Positions 32,293 to 44,985 are shown, counted from the first letter of the stretch. The stretch: 64,000 nucleotides of DNA from Phoronis australis (GCA_002633005.1 NMRA01000080.1:403291-467290); one strand, 5' to 3'. Numbers and translations are program-made. The notes: generated by a model from the letters alone, not told the origin.

Positions 32293-32702
32293 CCTGGGCC
32301 CGGTCTCCAATCTTAGTACTCGAAACGAACTCGAAACTATTTTTTGCAATTTCTCTGCTTCTTTTGTGCGAACTTAAGATAATTGGTTATCAGGCTGTGC
32401 TCGAATACATTATAGTTTATGCATAGCAGTTTCTAGTTCAAGTTTGCCCTTGAAGACCCTTATATTCGTGCTACAAACTCGAGTAAAAACTCGAAATTTC
32501 GAGTTCAAACTCGAACTTATTGCTTAAATATTGGGTTTACAAACTGTGAACTAAGGGCAATAAATCATCTACGTAAGTTATTGTGTACTCGAGCATAGAA
32601 TAATAGACACTTATCTTGAGTTTGCCCAAAAGTAGAGTAGAAAATGCCAAACCTAATTCCGAGTTCCATTTCGAGTAAAAAGATTGGAGACCGGGACCTG
32701 GA
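32293..32702. repeat. foldback repeat, ACTCGAAA family
   Basis: CCTGGGCCCGGTCTCCAATC at the left pairs with GATTGGAGACCGGGACCTGG at the right (two mismatches). Pairing continues inward through ACTCGAAA, TTTTGTGCGAACTTAAGATA and GCTCGAATACATTATAG to a short centre near 32490. Relatives lie at 53925-54310 and, shortened, at 41363-41506. Target duplication unclear. Confidence 0.7.
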
Positions 32703-33550
32703 CTTCGACATAGTATCTGATATTCTATTTCACCTTCCCTAGGCCAGGCCTTTCGAAGATCCACAATGATAACTTGCATTGATAACTGGAATTCCTTACC
32801 GACTAAAGTAAAAGAAAGCACTTGAATTGTCTCACTTAAGCATAACTTGAAACAGTATTCCATTGCTTTAGATTTGCCAGTGCTCTTAACATTATTTCAA
32901 CTTCCCCCAATCACGACATTGGCTCATGCAGATCAAGATGCAGATTGTTTCTAAACAGCGACACAATTTTAGGGACACTACGCCATTTTAATGGTGTGAA
33001 AACCTCCAGTCATTTGCTCGTACAGTAAAAGAAGATCAGAGAATAGAACTTTTTCAGACATTCGAACAATACCCCGATATTAACAACGCTTACTGTGAAT
33101 TCTGTCAAGTTTTGACAAAATTAAATTCTTGCTTAATGCTTATAGAAAACATGATTCCACAAACATTATAGCTCTTTTCGAAAAACTTTGCTAAATTTAT
33201 ATTAGTGGAATCATTCATTGTTTAAACTGACACAGCTTTTAAGCTGTGAAAATACCTCATTTTTACGCCGACTGTATAACATGTAATCACTTTTATTGGC
33301 AACAAATTGAACAGCAGTATAGTAAATACATATTAATATTAGTATGACTGTCCATTTTTAAATTTATAATGGTAATCTGGCATATACCAATGAAGTTATT
33401 GCTGCATTTGTATATAAACGTCGTTGAAGACACGACTGTACTTTTTGACAGGGTAGCCTACATACTCGCTCGTAGTCTCTAAACAATCTCCTATCTTCGC
33501 CGGGGCGTGCAACTATGTAGCAAAACACCGATAGACGTAACAGAAAAACA
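32703..33550. other. intergenic; no supported gene
   Basis: AT-rich, without recognisable coding or repeat structure. Confidence 0.4.
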
Positions 33551-33830
33551 TATTAAAACACTGCTTTCTTATATTTCGAGACCACGTGTCTCATCGTCAG
33601 GCAATAAGTGAAATGAACATATATGAGGCGAAATAAACGGTGACAGTAGGAAGAGGGTCATACAAGCAGAGATTATGAATGTATCGCACGATAGGAAGCC
33701 CACTAGCCTAACGAAACAGAGCCAACGAGCCAGCGTGTGGCACCATAATCTATGGTGGCACACACCCGTGAGCTGCTCATTTAGCACAGTTTTTTCGTGG
33801 CTGATCAATTAGTGATTCCAAAATCTTTAA
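33551..33830 (-). repeat. possible Penelope-like terminal fragment with a hammerhead-like core
   Basis: On the minus strand CTGACGA (33600-33594) is followed by a GAGAC/GTCTC stem with loop ACGTG, and then GAAA (33577-33574). This is the arrangement of a hammerhead ribozyme core (CUGANGA, stem II, GAAA). Such cores are known from Penelope-like elements. I could not define stems I and III. Confidence 0.35.
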
Positions 33831-34275
33831 CCCAAATGTGTCATTTTCAACATAACGAATAATGGTCTTGCCCAGTTAGTTTACGACCGATGTTGGTGTA
33901 AAAATGATCTTGAATGGACCCGCCCTGCAAGTGCGTGGACAACCGTCGGGAGAGGGAACACACCGTGTGTCTAATGTAACGCGCTGCTCACGAGATTGAG
34001 AACGAAGACAGTCGTCCATATGACATGTGAATTAATAAACATTACATTTGGCCACTGGTCGTAATTTTTTCCTACTGTTTTTATGAAAAGGTGACGTGAC
34101 CTTATCTTCTAATAATAAATAACCATTACAATCAATCTATCGCCATGCCCTACCGTTATTTTTTACGATGTTCATTAATCACGTGTTGGTCACTCAGATA
34201 ATGATTAGACATAGAGTCCTTATAGTGCGTTCTTAGCAGTACGTGCTAGTACTACTTCAGTGTCCACATGACGTA
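33831..34275. other. intergenic; no supported gene
   Basis: Nothing recognised. Confidence 0.4.
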
Positions 34276-34383
34276 TTTGTTGTATTTAAAATAGTCTTCA
34301 AATGCCCAAAAGACCAAATCCGTTTTTCGTGTTGGCAATAATGTCGGGATTGCTTTGGAAATCGTCTTAAGTTAAGGTTTGGC
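34276..34383 (-). mobile_element. hAT-like element A4, interrupted part 1
   Basis: TTTGTTGTATTTAAAATAG through GGCAATAATGTCGGGATTGC to TTAAGGTTTGG matches the interior of A2 (about 58213-58305). It breaks off where the tandem array begins. The remainder of this copy appears to be 36640-36986. Confidence 0.7.
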
Positions 34384-35745
34384 AATCAACTAATTCAACT
34401 ATTCCCACTAATTGTTGCGCCACCTGCAGGCAAGTCAGTGACTCGAGCAGGTAGATAAAGTTCATGACATAATCAATGGGGTCTCCATTTTAGAGACTCC
34501 ACACACGCATTTCAACTGATTCAACTATTCCCACTAATCGCTGCGCCACCTACAGGAAAAGACTGATAACAATCATGACATCAGCAAAAGGCTCACAACT
34601 TAAGAGACACAGAGCAGGCATTTCAAGTGATTCAGCTATTCCCACTAATCACTGCGCCACCTGCAGGGACAGAGAACGCACATGACATTATCAACTGGCT
34701 CACAAGTTTCGAAACTCCAAACACGCATTTCAACTAATTCAACTATTCCCACTAATCGCTACGCCACCTGCAGGCATACCTGATACAAAACATGAAGTCA
34801 GCAACAGGCCCACAACTTGAGAGACAGAGAACACACATTTCAACTAATTCAACTATTCCCACTAATCGCTACGCCACCTACAGGCAGATTGAAAAAGTAC
34901 ATAACGCCAGCAAAAGGCTCACCAGGCTCACAAAGTGAGAGCACAGAACAAGCATTTCAACTTATTCAACTATTCCCACTAATCGCTGCGCCACCTGCAG
35001 GGATAGGCTGATAACAAACATTATGTCAGCTACAGGCTCACAGCTTGAGAAACACAGAACCCAAATTTCAACTAATTCAACTATTCCCACTAATCGCTGC
35101 GCCACCTACAGGAAAGGCTCACCAGGCTCACAAAGTGAGAGACACAGAACAAGCATTTCAACTAATTCAACTATTCCCACTAATCGCTGCGCCACCTGCA
35201 GGGATAGGCTGATAACAAACATTATGTCAGCAACAGGTTCACAGCTTGAGAAACTCATACCCACATTCCAAGTAATTCAACTATTCCCACAAATCGCTAT
35301 GCCACCTACAGGAACAGACTGATAACAATCATGACATCAGCAAAAGGCTCTCAACTTGACAGACGCAGAACATGCATTTCAACTAATTCAACCATTCCCA
35401 CTAATTGTTGCGCCACCTGCAGGCAAGTCAGTGACTCGGGTCTTTCTGTCTCACATTGCCAGTTATACTTTAGATGGCGCTACAATTGGTTGAATTAGTT
35501 GAATTAGTTGAATAGCTCAGTGCTGGATAGGTTGAGCTGACTTGGGATTAGTTGGATTCAACTAATTCAACGATTCCTACTAATCAGTGCGTCACCTGTG
35601 GACAGGGAGCTAACTTACATGATGTCATCCACAAGCACAATGTTAGAGACACCAATCACGCATTTCATCTAATTCAACTATTCCCACTAATCGCTGCACC
35701 ACCTGCAGGGGCAGTTTGATAACAAATATGATGTCAGCAACAGGC
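34384..35745. repeat. tandem array, about 12 units of 100-125 bp
   Basis: Each unit has the core ATTCAACTATTCCCACTAAT followed by CGCTGCGCCACCTGCAGG, then 60-80 bases of variable spacer (often TGATAACAAACATGACGTCAG-like, then CACAACTTGAGAGACACAGA-like). Cores fall near 34418, 34544, 34654, 34772, 34872, 34988, 35100, 35200, 35310, 35411, 35590 and 35696. Units 1 and 10 share the spacer GCAAGTCAGTGACTCG, a sign of higher-order duplication. Inverted GAATTAGTTGAATTAG segments lie at 35490-35515. Confidence 0.9.
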
Positions 35746-35829
35746 TTGCATCAGTGGTGATGACTGGATAAGTTGAGGTAAGTTGGGATTAGTTGGGTAC
35801 AACTAAACATTCTGACATGTATGTCTGCC

Positions 35830-36639
35830 AGCAAACACTAAATTAGCATGAGCTCACACGGCCTCGGTGACCCATCAATAAGTTTTATTGCACCTAAAGC
35901 CGGTAACGCAGTGATTTATTCATTGCTGGCTTCTCAAATCATTTCAGTGCTCTCACGAAAACTCCAAAGGCATTACAAATTGCATCTAATGAGACAGACT
36001 TTGTTTCAGTTTTATATAAGTATTGGTTAGGGAGAGAATAATTCATTTTGAAACAGAACGCTCACTGATAAACGCCAACATGGCAACTCGCAATCCCGAC
36101 TTAGCACGAGCTAGAGCTCATCAGTCCCGACTTCGCAGGTGGATCGTTAAGTTTTACAGGCTATCAATTCGAACAGGAATACAGTGATGAAGAAATACTA
36201 GAGAGGCGCCGTGAACAAGCTCAGACAACGTAACGTATGGCGTTATTTCGTAAGCCGGCATTCGTCAGGCACTGTCGACGTCTGCAGGCCACAGACACGG
36301 AGATGTTTCACGGCCTCATACTTGCTATTTACGGCGTAGATTTCATTGTTCACTACCATGAGCCACTTTCTAAGCATTTCGGACTCTCGAGGAAGTAAAA
36401 AAACGATATACGCTCTTTCCTCGCAGCTGCTTAGTTCGGACAAGCGGGAACGATGCACCGCAACATAGCGGCATTCACTCTGCATATGAACCACTGACGT
36501 CGCTAGCGTCGTTTCTCACCTTCCTCACAGGTTAACGCGACACCTCTTGGCGAGGTAAGGTCGACCGTATGCGAGGCGATGTGGATATAGACCGATTAAG
36601 ACGGCAAAAAAGATTAATTAAATCGGGTGGCATTATCCT
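35830..36639 (-). mobile_element. Kolobok-like THAP element B1 (partial)
   Basis: Shares 35840-36639 with copy B3 (50560-51521). The right end is GGTGGCATTATCCT followed by TTAA (36640-36643). The TTAA coincides with the TCTTTAAAAAATGAAG site inside element A, so B1 appears to have inserted into A4. The left end is not resolved. Confidence 0.65.
36243..36494 (-). pseudogene. THAP zinc-finger remnant in B1
   Basis: The minus frame reads LPRESEMLRKWLMVVNNE...YEAVKHLRVCG, the second half of a THAP domain. The N-terminal C-x-C part is out of frame and the final CxxH is damaged (CGLQT). Compare the better preserved 51096-51410. Confidence 0.7.
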
Positions 36640-36986
36640 TTAAAAAATGAAGTAAATTTTCTTCATTGCACAGTGGAGCAGACGACGGAAACGGAATCGT
36701 AGTGTGCAGCGCCCTTGCCTGTCGCCTGGGATATCGCGGGAGAGCCCATACTTAGCCATAGTTCCGTTAAGATTGCGCCGTTTTCCGAATTTGACACTTG
36801 AAATTGGATCTAAGCCCCCCCCCTCAAACACTAAAACTGCGCACATTTAAATCTTGTTTCATCGTTATAATTTTAATTACCGGGGTTAATTAATAAACTC
36901 TACATTTCCCTACGCTCTTGCTGTTTCATTTTTTGCGGCAGCCAAGGGGGAAGGGCGGGTCCCCTGCCCCCCTAAATCCGTCTATG
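36640..36986 (-). mobile_element. hAT-like element A4, interrupted part 2
   Basis: Matches A2 from TTTAAAAAATGAAG to the terminus. It ends CCTAAATCCGTCTATG, complementary to the CATAGACGGATTTAGG-type start. With 34276-34383 it brackets the array and B1. About 140 bp of the family sequence is missing between the two parts. Confidence 0.7.
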
Positions 36987-37089
36987 AATCAACAAAAGAA
37001 TTTGTATAACCATTGTTAACTAGAACTTGTTTTATGCGTTGAATGCTTGCCAATCAGATTATATCTGGTGCGCCCTCTTGAGGTAAATT

Positions 37090-37855
37090 TAATTTATTCG
37101 TCCGTGAAATACAGACAGGAGAACATAGCTGTGTGTTGTAATTCTAGATTTTTTCAGTTCTAAACACACAAAACATTTGCTATCCCGGCCAGTGGCTCGG
37201 AACCGATCAGGTCCATCGCGGCCGGACTGAAGGAATCACGAATATAAACCAGCAACAGTTGGAAACGTTCTAATCAGAGGTGTGCTTACGACGTATTTGT
37301 AGAGCTGAGAAAAAGAACTGGCGGAAACATCCTACGCCCAGAGGACCAAATAGAAGCGCCTCACGAACGAGTCAGTCACTAAACAGGTTATATAAAACGT
37401 TATGTTCTCACGCCTTGATTTAATTGTGATTATTTGTGTTCCCATGGCCAACTACAATTCTCCAAAATCCGGCAGAAACTGATCAACAGCCAATCCGACG
37501 AAATGACAGACACGAAGACGTTTCACGGCCTCATACTTGGTATTAACAGCGTACTTTTCTTTCTTCACTATCGCGAGCCACTTACTAAGCATTATGGGCT
37601 CTAGAAGAAATCGAAAAAACGATATACGCCGCTACCCTCGCAGCTTCATAGTTCGCACAAGCGGGAACGATACACCACACCATAGCGGCACTCACTCTGC
37701 AGAAGAACCACTAACGTCGCTGCGTTGTTTCTCACCTTCTTCACAGGTTAACGCGCCACCTATCGGCGAGGTAAGATCGACCGTATGCGAGGTGATGTGG
37801 ATATAGACCGATTAAGATGGTAAAAAAGACTAATTAAATCGGGTGGCATTCTCCT
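37090..37855 (-). mobile_element. Kolobok-like THAP element B2 (partial)
   Basis: 37095-37270 matches 50090-50290 of B3, and 37500-37855 matches the right part of B1/B3. The right end GGTGGCATTCTCCT is followed by TTAA (37856-37859). On the minus strand a THAP start MVWCIVPACANYEAA is visible (about 37655-37700), followed by stops and a frameshift. Confidence 0.7.
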
Positions 37856-37859
37856 TTAA

Positions 37860-40800
37860 AAAGCAGTCAGACAACTGCGAAATGGCCTTTTAATCTGGGA
37901 AAGTAAAAAACGGGAGGTGGGCGTTAAGCCAAGCATGGTTATTAAAAAATGAGAATGTTGAGAAGTGGGGTGTGGGTTTTCAAGAACGGCTGATTTTAGT
38001 AAACTCAAAGAACTGGAATGCAGGAGCTGAATACAACATTATGCGAATTCGGGAACTTTCCATTGAGCATAAATTTAGCAAATCGGTGCAGCTCAGTGAA
38101 ACTCTGCTCCTTACTCAAAGATAAACGGATTTCTTTCATTTTTAGCGCTAAAATTCGCGGCGAAACGGGCGTTTACGAAGTGCCCTTTCAAGGAAGTGTG
38201 ATAGTATAGACTTGGGGTGGGTGGCGTAAGCCAAGCATGGGCTTTAAAAGCCAAGTTTGAAGATGTAGCCTTTGGTGTTAAGCCTAACGGAGGTGTTCAG
38301 CCGGAGTACGCCGTATGGTCACAGTAGATTATTTCGCAGGCCCTCGAGATAATACGGCTATAGTACTAATCTGTCACGGCATCGTTAACTCTTGGTCTTC
38401 TATCCGATACTGCAGGGGACAATTAAGGTTGTTTTGCCAGTGACCTTACTGGTCGTCATAACATCCACAACTGTAAGTTGTAACTTGTCTACCTTACATC
38501 GATGTTAATGTTAAGGTAGTCTTGAACTGCTTGAACGCGAATCAGGTGTGTTTTGCTCGTGCAGTTAGGCCTACACAATGCGACGGGAAAGGAAACTCCG
38601 CGAGGACACGTGCCCTGCGCCGTTTAAGCGCCACTGGTGACTAAAAGTACTGGCGGCGACGGGGAGTTCAAGTCCTGTGTGCTCTCCGATTATTTTCACC
38701 TTCCTATTTTTGCATAAAAGCGCCTCGGGAAATGCCGCAATGCTGACAAACGTTATACCCGTCAACTCACTCACTGTTTGTCTGTGAATGCAATCTCCCA
38801 AGCGAATTGCACTACATACATGTACTATTAGTAGGAATCTATTTTGGATGGTTTGTGCTACGAACTACATTGCAGAGTGAAACACTACATGAGTGCTCGA
38901 AAAATGTCGTATATTCTGACGTAAGTAAAAACTAAAATAGAAACAAAGACGCTGTAAGATGGACATAAGGGAATGTCGTCATGGCCCATTTCCTTGTTAT
39001 TGTTTAGTGACTATAGAATGTGTTCGATCTTTGACCGAAAGTGTGATTAAAATTGTTTAACTATGGACATCGGGGATGTTGTTAGAACTGACGTATGCCT
39101 TTTTAATGATGAAATATAGCTCCTTAGCTGGTCAAATAAATTTGTTTACAATGTATTCTAAAGTGTACGTTTATTTTGTTTGGTAATTTCGAATGTTTGA
39201 ACTGTTGGGATCCAATTATTATAGTCTCTTTGTTTTCAACCATAAATTAGCAAAATCGTGTTGTTTTCTGGTGTGTGTCGAAAACAAGTGATTTGATTCC
39301 GAATTTCCCCGCAGAATTAGTTTCTGTTGAACCATCTCTCAGAGCGCAGGCTTATAGGTGACGAATAACCACGTAGACACTGCGTCACATCGATTTTGTG
39401 AGATAAGCCAAACTCTAAGAAAATCAACACTTTTGCCTTCCACAGCAATAGTAACAGGGAGTGTAAGAATCTATGGTCTTAATTATAACACATCAAATCT
39501 AAAATCAAGAAGTCAGCGATATACTAATAACGGCAATTTTTGTCAATGTCAACGTAGCATAGTGCGATCTACAAAGGCAAAACTGAATACAAGGCAATGT
39601 TAAATTAAATTATTTCATGAATTTAATTCCATTTGCTTGTACATAGATTGATTCAGTGCTCCTCGTCCCGGGGCTCGAATCATGGAATTGAAAACAGAGC
39701 TAGCCCAGCGCGCACTATCTCTATTCTTTCGCCAACCCAAGAATCTCGCGAAGGAAGCTAGTGTAAGCACGTGCTTTGTCTGTAATACATGGCGATATCT
39801 CGCGAAGCGTGCTTGATCTTGCGTATTCGCGAGGTTCTTGCGCACTGTTACAGAAATGTGTTGCCGTACTTGTGTGGTAGCATGCCTTGTTAGCGTTATT
39901 CCAGACTTGGGACATATCTGAGCAAGACAGATAAACAGTTGGCGAATAAAAATAACCGGCAAGAGCTATAAAGCGAAACACGTTGTATTCTCACGATTTC
40001 ATCAAGGTGATGGAGGACATGATTGAGAAGTCTGCGTATTAAGATAAAAATCTTAAAAAAGTATCGATTTTAACCCAGTACATGACTTGTTAACAAGCTG
40101 ACATTAATTGGGTCAAGTGACCATGTCTTTTTTACAATATTTTGCAAAAAAGCCGGCACAAATAGCTAAAGTAGGGTATCAATATAATAATAATAATTGA
40201 TATAAATGTTCAAGATGAGATCTCAAAAACGGTTTTATATTTTTTAAAATATCATTTTGTTTTCGGTTTATGCAACTTCAGAGCTTTTTTCAAAAAATCA
40301 TAAGGGTCTTCGCGCAAAAATGGAAGTTCATTTTAAAACGGTTCCTAACAGCGTTTTAAATAATGAACAGTGCATAAAGAATAGCATTTAAAAGTGTCAT
40401 GTCATCCGAGTGGTCATTTCCGAGATATGTTGTTTCGAAGTTAGCCAAATTTAGACGTTTTTCTAAAGTCCCTACACTACATTAAAGAGACGAGAGCAGT
40501 TAAAACTTCAATTACGTTGATCTTGTCTTCTTCATTTTAAAATAGATGATATCAAAACGAAAAAAAATTATTGAATAAGTGACGATGTTGTGGCGGGAGG
40601 CGGAGTGCAAGACGGCAGGCGGAGTGCACGACGACAGGAGGGGGACAGTCTTCTCATTCTCGATTAAAAACACCATTTTCCGAGGAGTGAGTATCAAATG
40701 TTCTATCTTTGTGTAGAATGAATGAAATAAAATCAACAGAAGCACAGAAAAACAACCAATCTCTTAACCCGTCTGTGACCCTAACACGAACATGATAATG

Positions 40801-41362
40801 AGAACTAATGCGCCAAGTAACTGGTGAATATCTCTTACTGTCAAGAATAAGTAAGTCGTCAAACTAATTCGTGATCAATCATCCGATAAGGTATAGCTCC
40901 TCACCGAGAGTGTGTGGATAAAGTTATCTCACTCTAATTTAAGACTAATTGTTTGTATCTATCGTCTTCGCGATCTAAGTGTCTAAAGCACTTAAGGTCA
41001 CACCGCGTTAAAGTTTACTGCCAATTTCACCGAAAAAGTGATTAAATTAAGACAAGATACATCATGTTTTTGTTCATTAAGGTGATGGTGTATATATTTT
41101 TTAATCTTTAATATTATTTTCACCTTAACAATATCTGTCAAGTGACCAATCGAAATGTTAATGTAATTTCTATGTCCCGTTCCCGGTCGTGGTGTTACCG
41201 TAAGTTTCGTTTGAGGCAATCAGAAATCACTTCCCATTACGAACACCGAGGTTATGTGATTCGTGTGTGATCTTCGTTTAGTGGTCGATTTTGGTACCAT
41301 TTGCGAGTTAAACTCGTGCAAAATTTGGGTTCGAACAGTACAGTTTTAAATGTAGGACCGGA
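37860..41362. other. intergenic; no supported gene
   Basis: A GTAAGCCAAGCATGG segment occurs near 38226 and, as GTTAAGCCAAGCATGG, near 37923: a short direct repeat. Open frames of up to 115 codons (39.6-40.0 kb, minus) lack recognised domains. Confidence 0.45.
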
Positions 41363-41506
41363 GCCTAATCTCTGTATTCGAAACTCGACACCGACTGCAT
41401 GTCACGCTTCGATTAAACTTACAAATTAAATGTACTCAAATCATGCAGGTTAAGTTTCGAGTCAGTGTCGAGTCTGAATTTGGAGATTAGACCCCGAGCC
41501 CTGTGA
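41363..41506. repeat. short foldback repeat, ACTCGA family
   Basis: GAGCCTAATCTC...CGAAACTCGACACCGAC at the left pairs with GTCAGTGTCGAG...GGAGATTAGACCCC at the right. The loop holds TGCATG/CATGCA-like arms. Related in style to 32293-32702, and the outer motif recurs at 62492-62540. Confidence 0.6.
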
Positions 41507-42869
41507 TATTATCATTTATTGCCCCCATCGCGATCGCATGTTATCAACTGAGACATCACTTTTTGCTCGCAAAACACTACCCGATCCCTGGGTGCAAATA
41601 TTTTCTGATCAGACAGATTCCGTGCGTGTCAAACGTGACCTTGCGTTAATTCAAAGTAAAATTCGGTATCGTAGCATTCAATGCGTCGACTCGTATTCCA
41701 GAAATCATTCCTGGTCGTCGCAACCTCATGGATGTTGTGTTTTAGTGATTATTGATGTTGAGTTACAATAAAGTTTATGTGTATTACTGTAAACATCGTT
41801 GAACTTAGGCAGAATAAACAGCTTTTTGGCTCTAAGAATGAGAACTGACCGAACTTATGTATAACATTTAATCCCCAGTTTTTTCAAGAAAATTTGGCGA
41901 GGGACTCCGCGTAATATCACCCGACGGCAGTCTCGAAAGCTTCTGTGGCCGGTTTCATCTGAAACAGTTCCAAATAGGGACTCAACCAAGTTCCCAATCT
42001 TTTGCGTATTTGGTTCGTTCTTTACTTACAGAAGTTTTCTTACAATAATTTTATCTTTATAATGAGCTCTTCTTTTCTAATAACATAACTAAAAACTGAG
42101 CCATTAATTCAATCAAAATAATTAGGGACTTAGCCCTCAAGTCGCGAAAAGGTACCTTCTTATTTTCAATAATATTGAGAATTTAACGTACAGGTCACTC
42201 TCGATTTGTATCAAAACCAAAAATGTGCTTAGTAATGGTACTTAGTCAAGCAACAAAAGAAAGGGCATTCAGTATTTTCAAAAAGCCCACAAATACGCAG
42301 TGGATTTAATAAACTCAGTTGAGTCCCAAATAGGGACTCAACTAAATTTCTTGCAACCGGGCACTGGACTCCTGTGGTCAATCTAAACCAGAAATGTGTA
42401 TTGTACGTGTGTCTTGCCCCGCCCCCTCAAAAAAAAATTTACAATGCAACTCCCCCCAAAAAAACATTTTACAATGCAACTTTTCAATCATAAAAGTTCA
42501 GCTCTTGGCGCTATTGCTCCTGAAATACAGAGAGCCAAGCTTTTTAATTTACAAGGATCGCGACTTCGAAAACCTTTGAACTACCCATGGATTTCTGTCA
42601 GCAAATTTTGGCGAACGTTACCCACGATAAGGCAGTGACATGCAAAATGAAGGTCGTGTTCAGTCTGACCAGTGATTCAGATGTCGCAAATTCTTTCACT
42701 CTCGGTTGGACCTGCGTGCCGCTCTGTTTCAATATAGAGCTTGTGCGTTAGGCACCTATATCAGCGAGTACTTTTCCCAGATAAGGGTCTAAGCAGTACC
42801 TGTATTTTTACACTGCACTCCCGTTTTCATAGTGCATTAAAGTTGACATTTAATCAAATTACTGAGTCC
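41507..42869. other. intergenic with a short inverted repeat
   Basis: GTTGAGTCCC/GGGACTCAAC forms a perfect 10-bp hairpin at 42318-42342, and its right half recurs at 41971-41986. No gene. Confidence 0.5.
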
Positions 42870-43021
42870 CAGGGGCGGATCCAGATTTTTTAAAGGGGAG
42901 GAGGTCGGATCAAGGATTTTTTCAAAAAGGGGTTATAATTTAAAAATTCTAGATTTGAAATCACTAAAATGAAAAGAGAAACGTCGGTCCGGACCCCTTT
43001 TACCCCCAGGATCCGCTTATG
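42870..43021. mobile_element. hAT-like MITE, 152 bp
   Basis: Starts CAGGGGCGGATCCAG and ends GGATCCGCTTATG. The interior TTTAAAGGGGAGGAGGTCGG matches 58952-59100 in reverse. The flanks GAGTCC and GGGTCC match in 5 of 6, so the duplication is uncertain. Confidence 0.65.
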
Positions 43022-43794
43022 GGGTCCTAATTATGAACGTCACAATCAATTAGTCTCTGACGAAAGTCTGATAGGAATAAATCGGTGTGACCCGGTTCAT
43101 ACAACCATACCTCTACAAACCCGTACGTATACAATTCATTTGCCCAGATTTGATCAATCAGTTTAGTACTCTGCATACCAAGGTTCCACTGTCGAAACTG
43201 CATACACATTGATAAATTTCCGTATGCAGATATGCTCCACCATGCGTGTGAGTCAAATCTGCCGACTTTTAACCCCAAATCGAAAACAACGAAGTTGGTA
43301 ACTGGCTTATCTTTTGTAGTGGTTTTTTAGTAAGTACATGTTTGAAAGCTCTAACAGTAATGGGCCATGAATGTTAAATTATATTGCTATTTTCAGAATA
43401 AATGGTTCGACAGAAAGAAAACCAAAAGGCATTGCTGAATCTTACACTTTACCGACTATCTTAACATGAACAAAATTCTGCTGTAAGTCTCCGACATATG
43501 GGACGTGTTTGTCATACCAGTACAATACAGAACCAAAAATGTGTTATGTATTGCTGCATTCGCACGATTTTCGTAAGTGTATGACTTTTTGATACGTGAA
43601 TGATTTTAAATCTGATAGATCAGGTCGTGTATCGTCTGATGCTTGACAGCCTCCAGACACTTGAATTGTCGATTTAATAGGAATAAAGAGCATTTCGCGA
43701 CTGGTAACTCTGATTTGGCGAGAGCACTATAGTCGACAGCAAATCGTTTAGGACCGAGAAGGGGACGCGGGGGATGGAAGGAGAGAGGTGGGAA

Positions 43795-43795
<1 letters not shown>
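43022..43795. other. intergenic; no supported gene
   Basis: Nothing recognised. Confidence 0.4.
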
Positions 43796-43856
<61 letters not shown>

Positions 43857-44246
43857 ANNNNNNNNNNNNNNNNNNNNNNNNNNNNNNNNNNNNNNNNNNN
43901 NNNNNNNNNNNNNNNNNNNNNNNNNNNNNNNNNNNNNNNNNNNNNNNNNNNNNNNNNNNNNNNNNNNNNNNNNNNNNNNNNNNNNNNNNNNNNNNNNNNN
44001 NNNNNNNNNNNNNNNNNNNNNNNNNNNNNNNNNNNNNNNNNNNNNNNNNNNNNNNNNNNNNNNNNNNNNNNNNNNNNNNNNNNNNNNNNNNNNNNNNNNN
44101 NNNNNNNNNNNNNNNNNNNNNNNNNNNNNNNNNNNNNNNNNNNNNNNNNNNNNNNNNNNNNNNNNNNNNNNNNNNNNNNNNNNNNNNNNNNNNNNNNNNN
44201 NNNNNNNNNNNNNNNNNNNNNNNNNNNNNNNNNNNNNNNNNNNNNN

Positions 44247-44292
<46 letters not shown>
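43796..44292. repeat. (GA)n microsatellite interrupted by an assembly gap
   Basis: AG/GA dinucleotides fill 43799-43854 and 44247-44292, with 389 N between (43858-44246). Long ERER or SLSL open frames across it are artefacts of the repeat. Confidence 0.98.
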
Positions 44293-44295
<3 letters not shown>

Positions 44296-44985
44296 GAATG
44301 GCAAGTTAAATGCCAGACCCCCACTGTGACAGCGCTAGTTTTATTGTTGAGTGTATATCGCAGAAAGTGGGAAAACGAATACTGGTCGATGGTTTGTGGA
44401 ATTCAAGTGTTTTCAAACTAGATCGACATAAATCTTAATTAATGACGAGGAGCGTTTCATAACAATAAACTGCACGTAAGCTGTATTCGTCAGACTTTTA
44501 CGCGCTCCATAAGTACAGTGGTATGCTAAAGTATTCGACATAATTCAACTATCTGATTAAATAACCCTTTTTCCGTCTTTCAATTTACACGTTGTTATAG
44601 TTACACAAAAGTACGGTCTAAGTGCGCAAAAAGGTAAAATCACTCTCAAAGCGGTTACTCACACTTGAATTTGGGGCCCAAAAGCGATTAGAGCGAAGAT
44701 GTCAAAAGTTTACAAACACAGGCACTACAACGTAACCCTCTTTCACGCATCTCAAGCCAGGCGTTATAGAGGAGAATATTTTATTTGTCGTTTTGCCGGT
44801 GTCAGAACTACTTGCTAACGAGCCAAGTAAAAGACCTCAGGGAATTGTTGATCGTGTGATGACGTCAAAAAGCATGGTCGGAGCTAGCCTGTAGGGCCCG
44901 GGTTAGTACGTTGAGAAATGCGCTCGCCGACTAAAAATTAAGAAAACGCCTACCCGCTTCAATTGCAGCCAAGGGACCCGTTCCA
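44293..44985. other. intergenic; no supported gene
   Basis: Nothing recognised. Confidence 0.4.

Noticed and set aside
34384-35745. CRISPR-like array (conserved core, variable spacers)
   Set aside because: Units are 100-125 bp, the spacers are themselves partly repeated, and the genome is a eukaryote's. It is a tandem satellite.
38591-38690. tRNA gene suggested by GAGTTCAAGTCC
   Set aside because: No matching acceptor or D arm could be folded around the B-box-like word.
42870-43021. Clear 5-bp target duplication for this MITE
   Set aside because: The immediate 5-mers (AGTCC and GGGTC) do not match; only a 6-mer with one mismatch does, so the duplication is left undecided.
43606-44324. ERER and SLSL open frames of 169-232 codons
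   Set aside because: Produced by the (GA)n microsatellite and a run of N.
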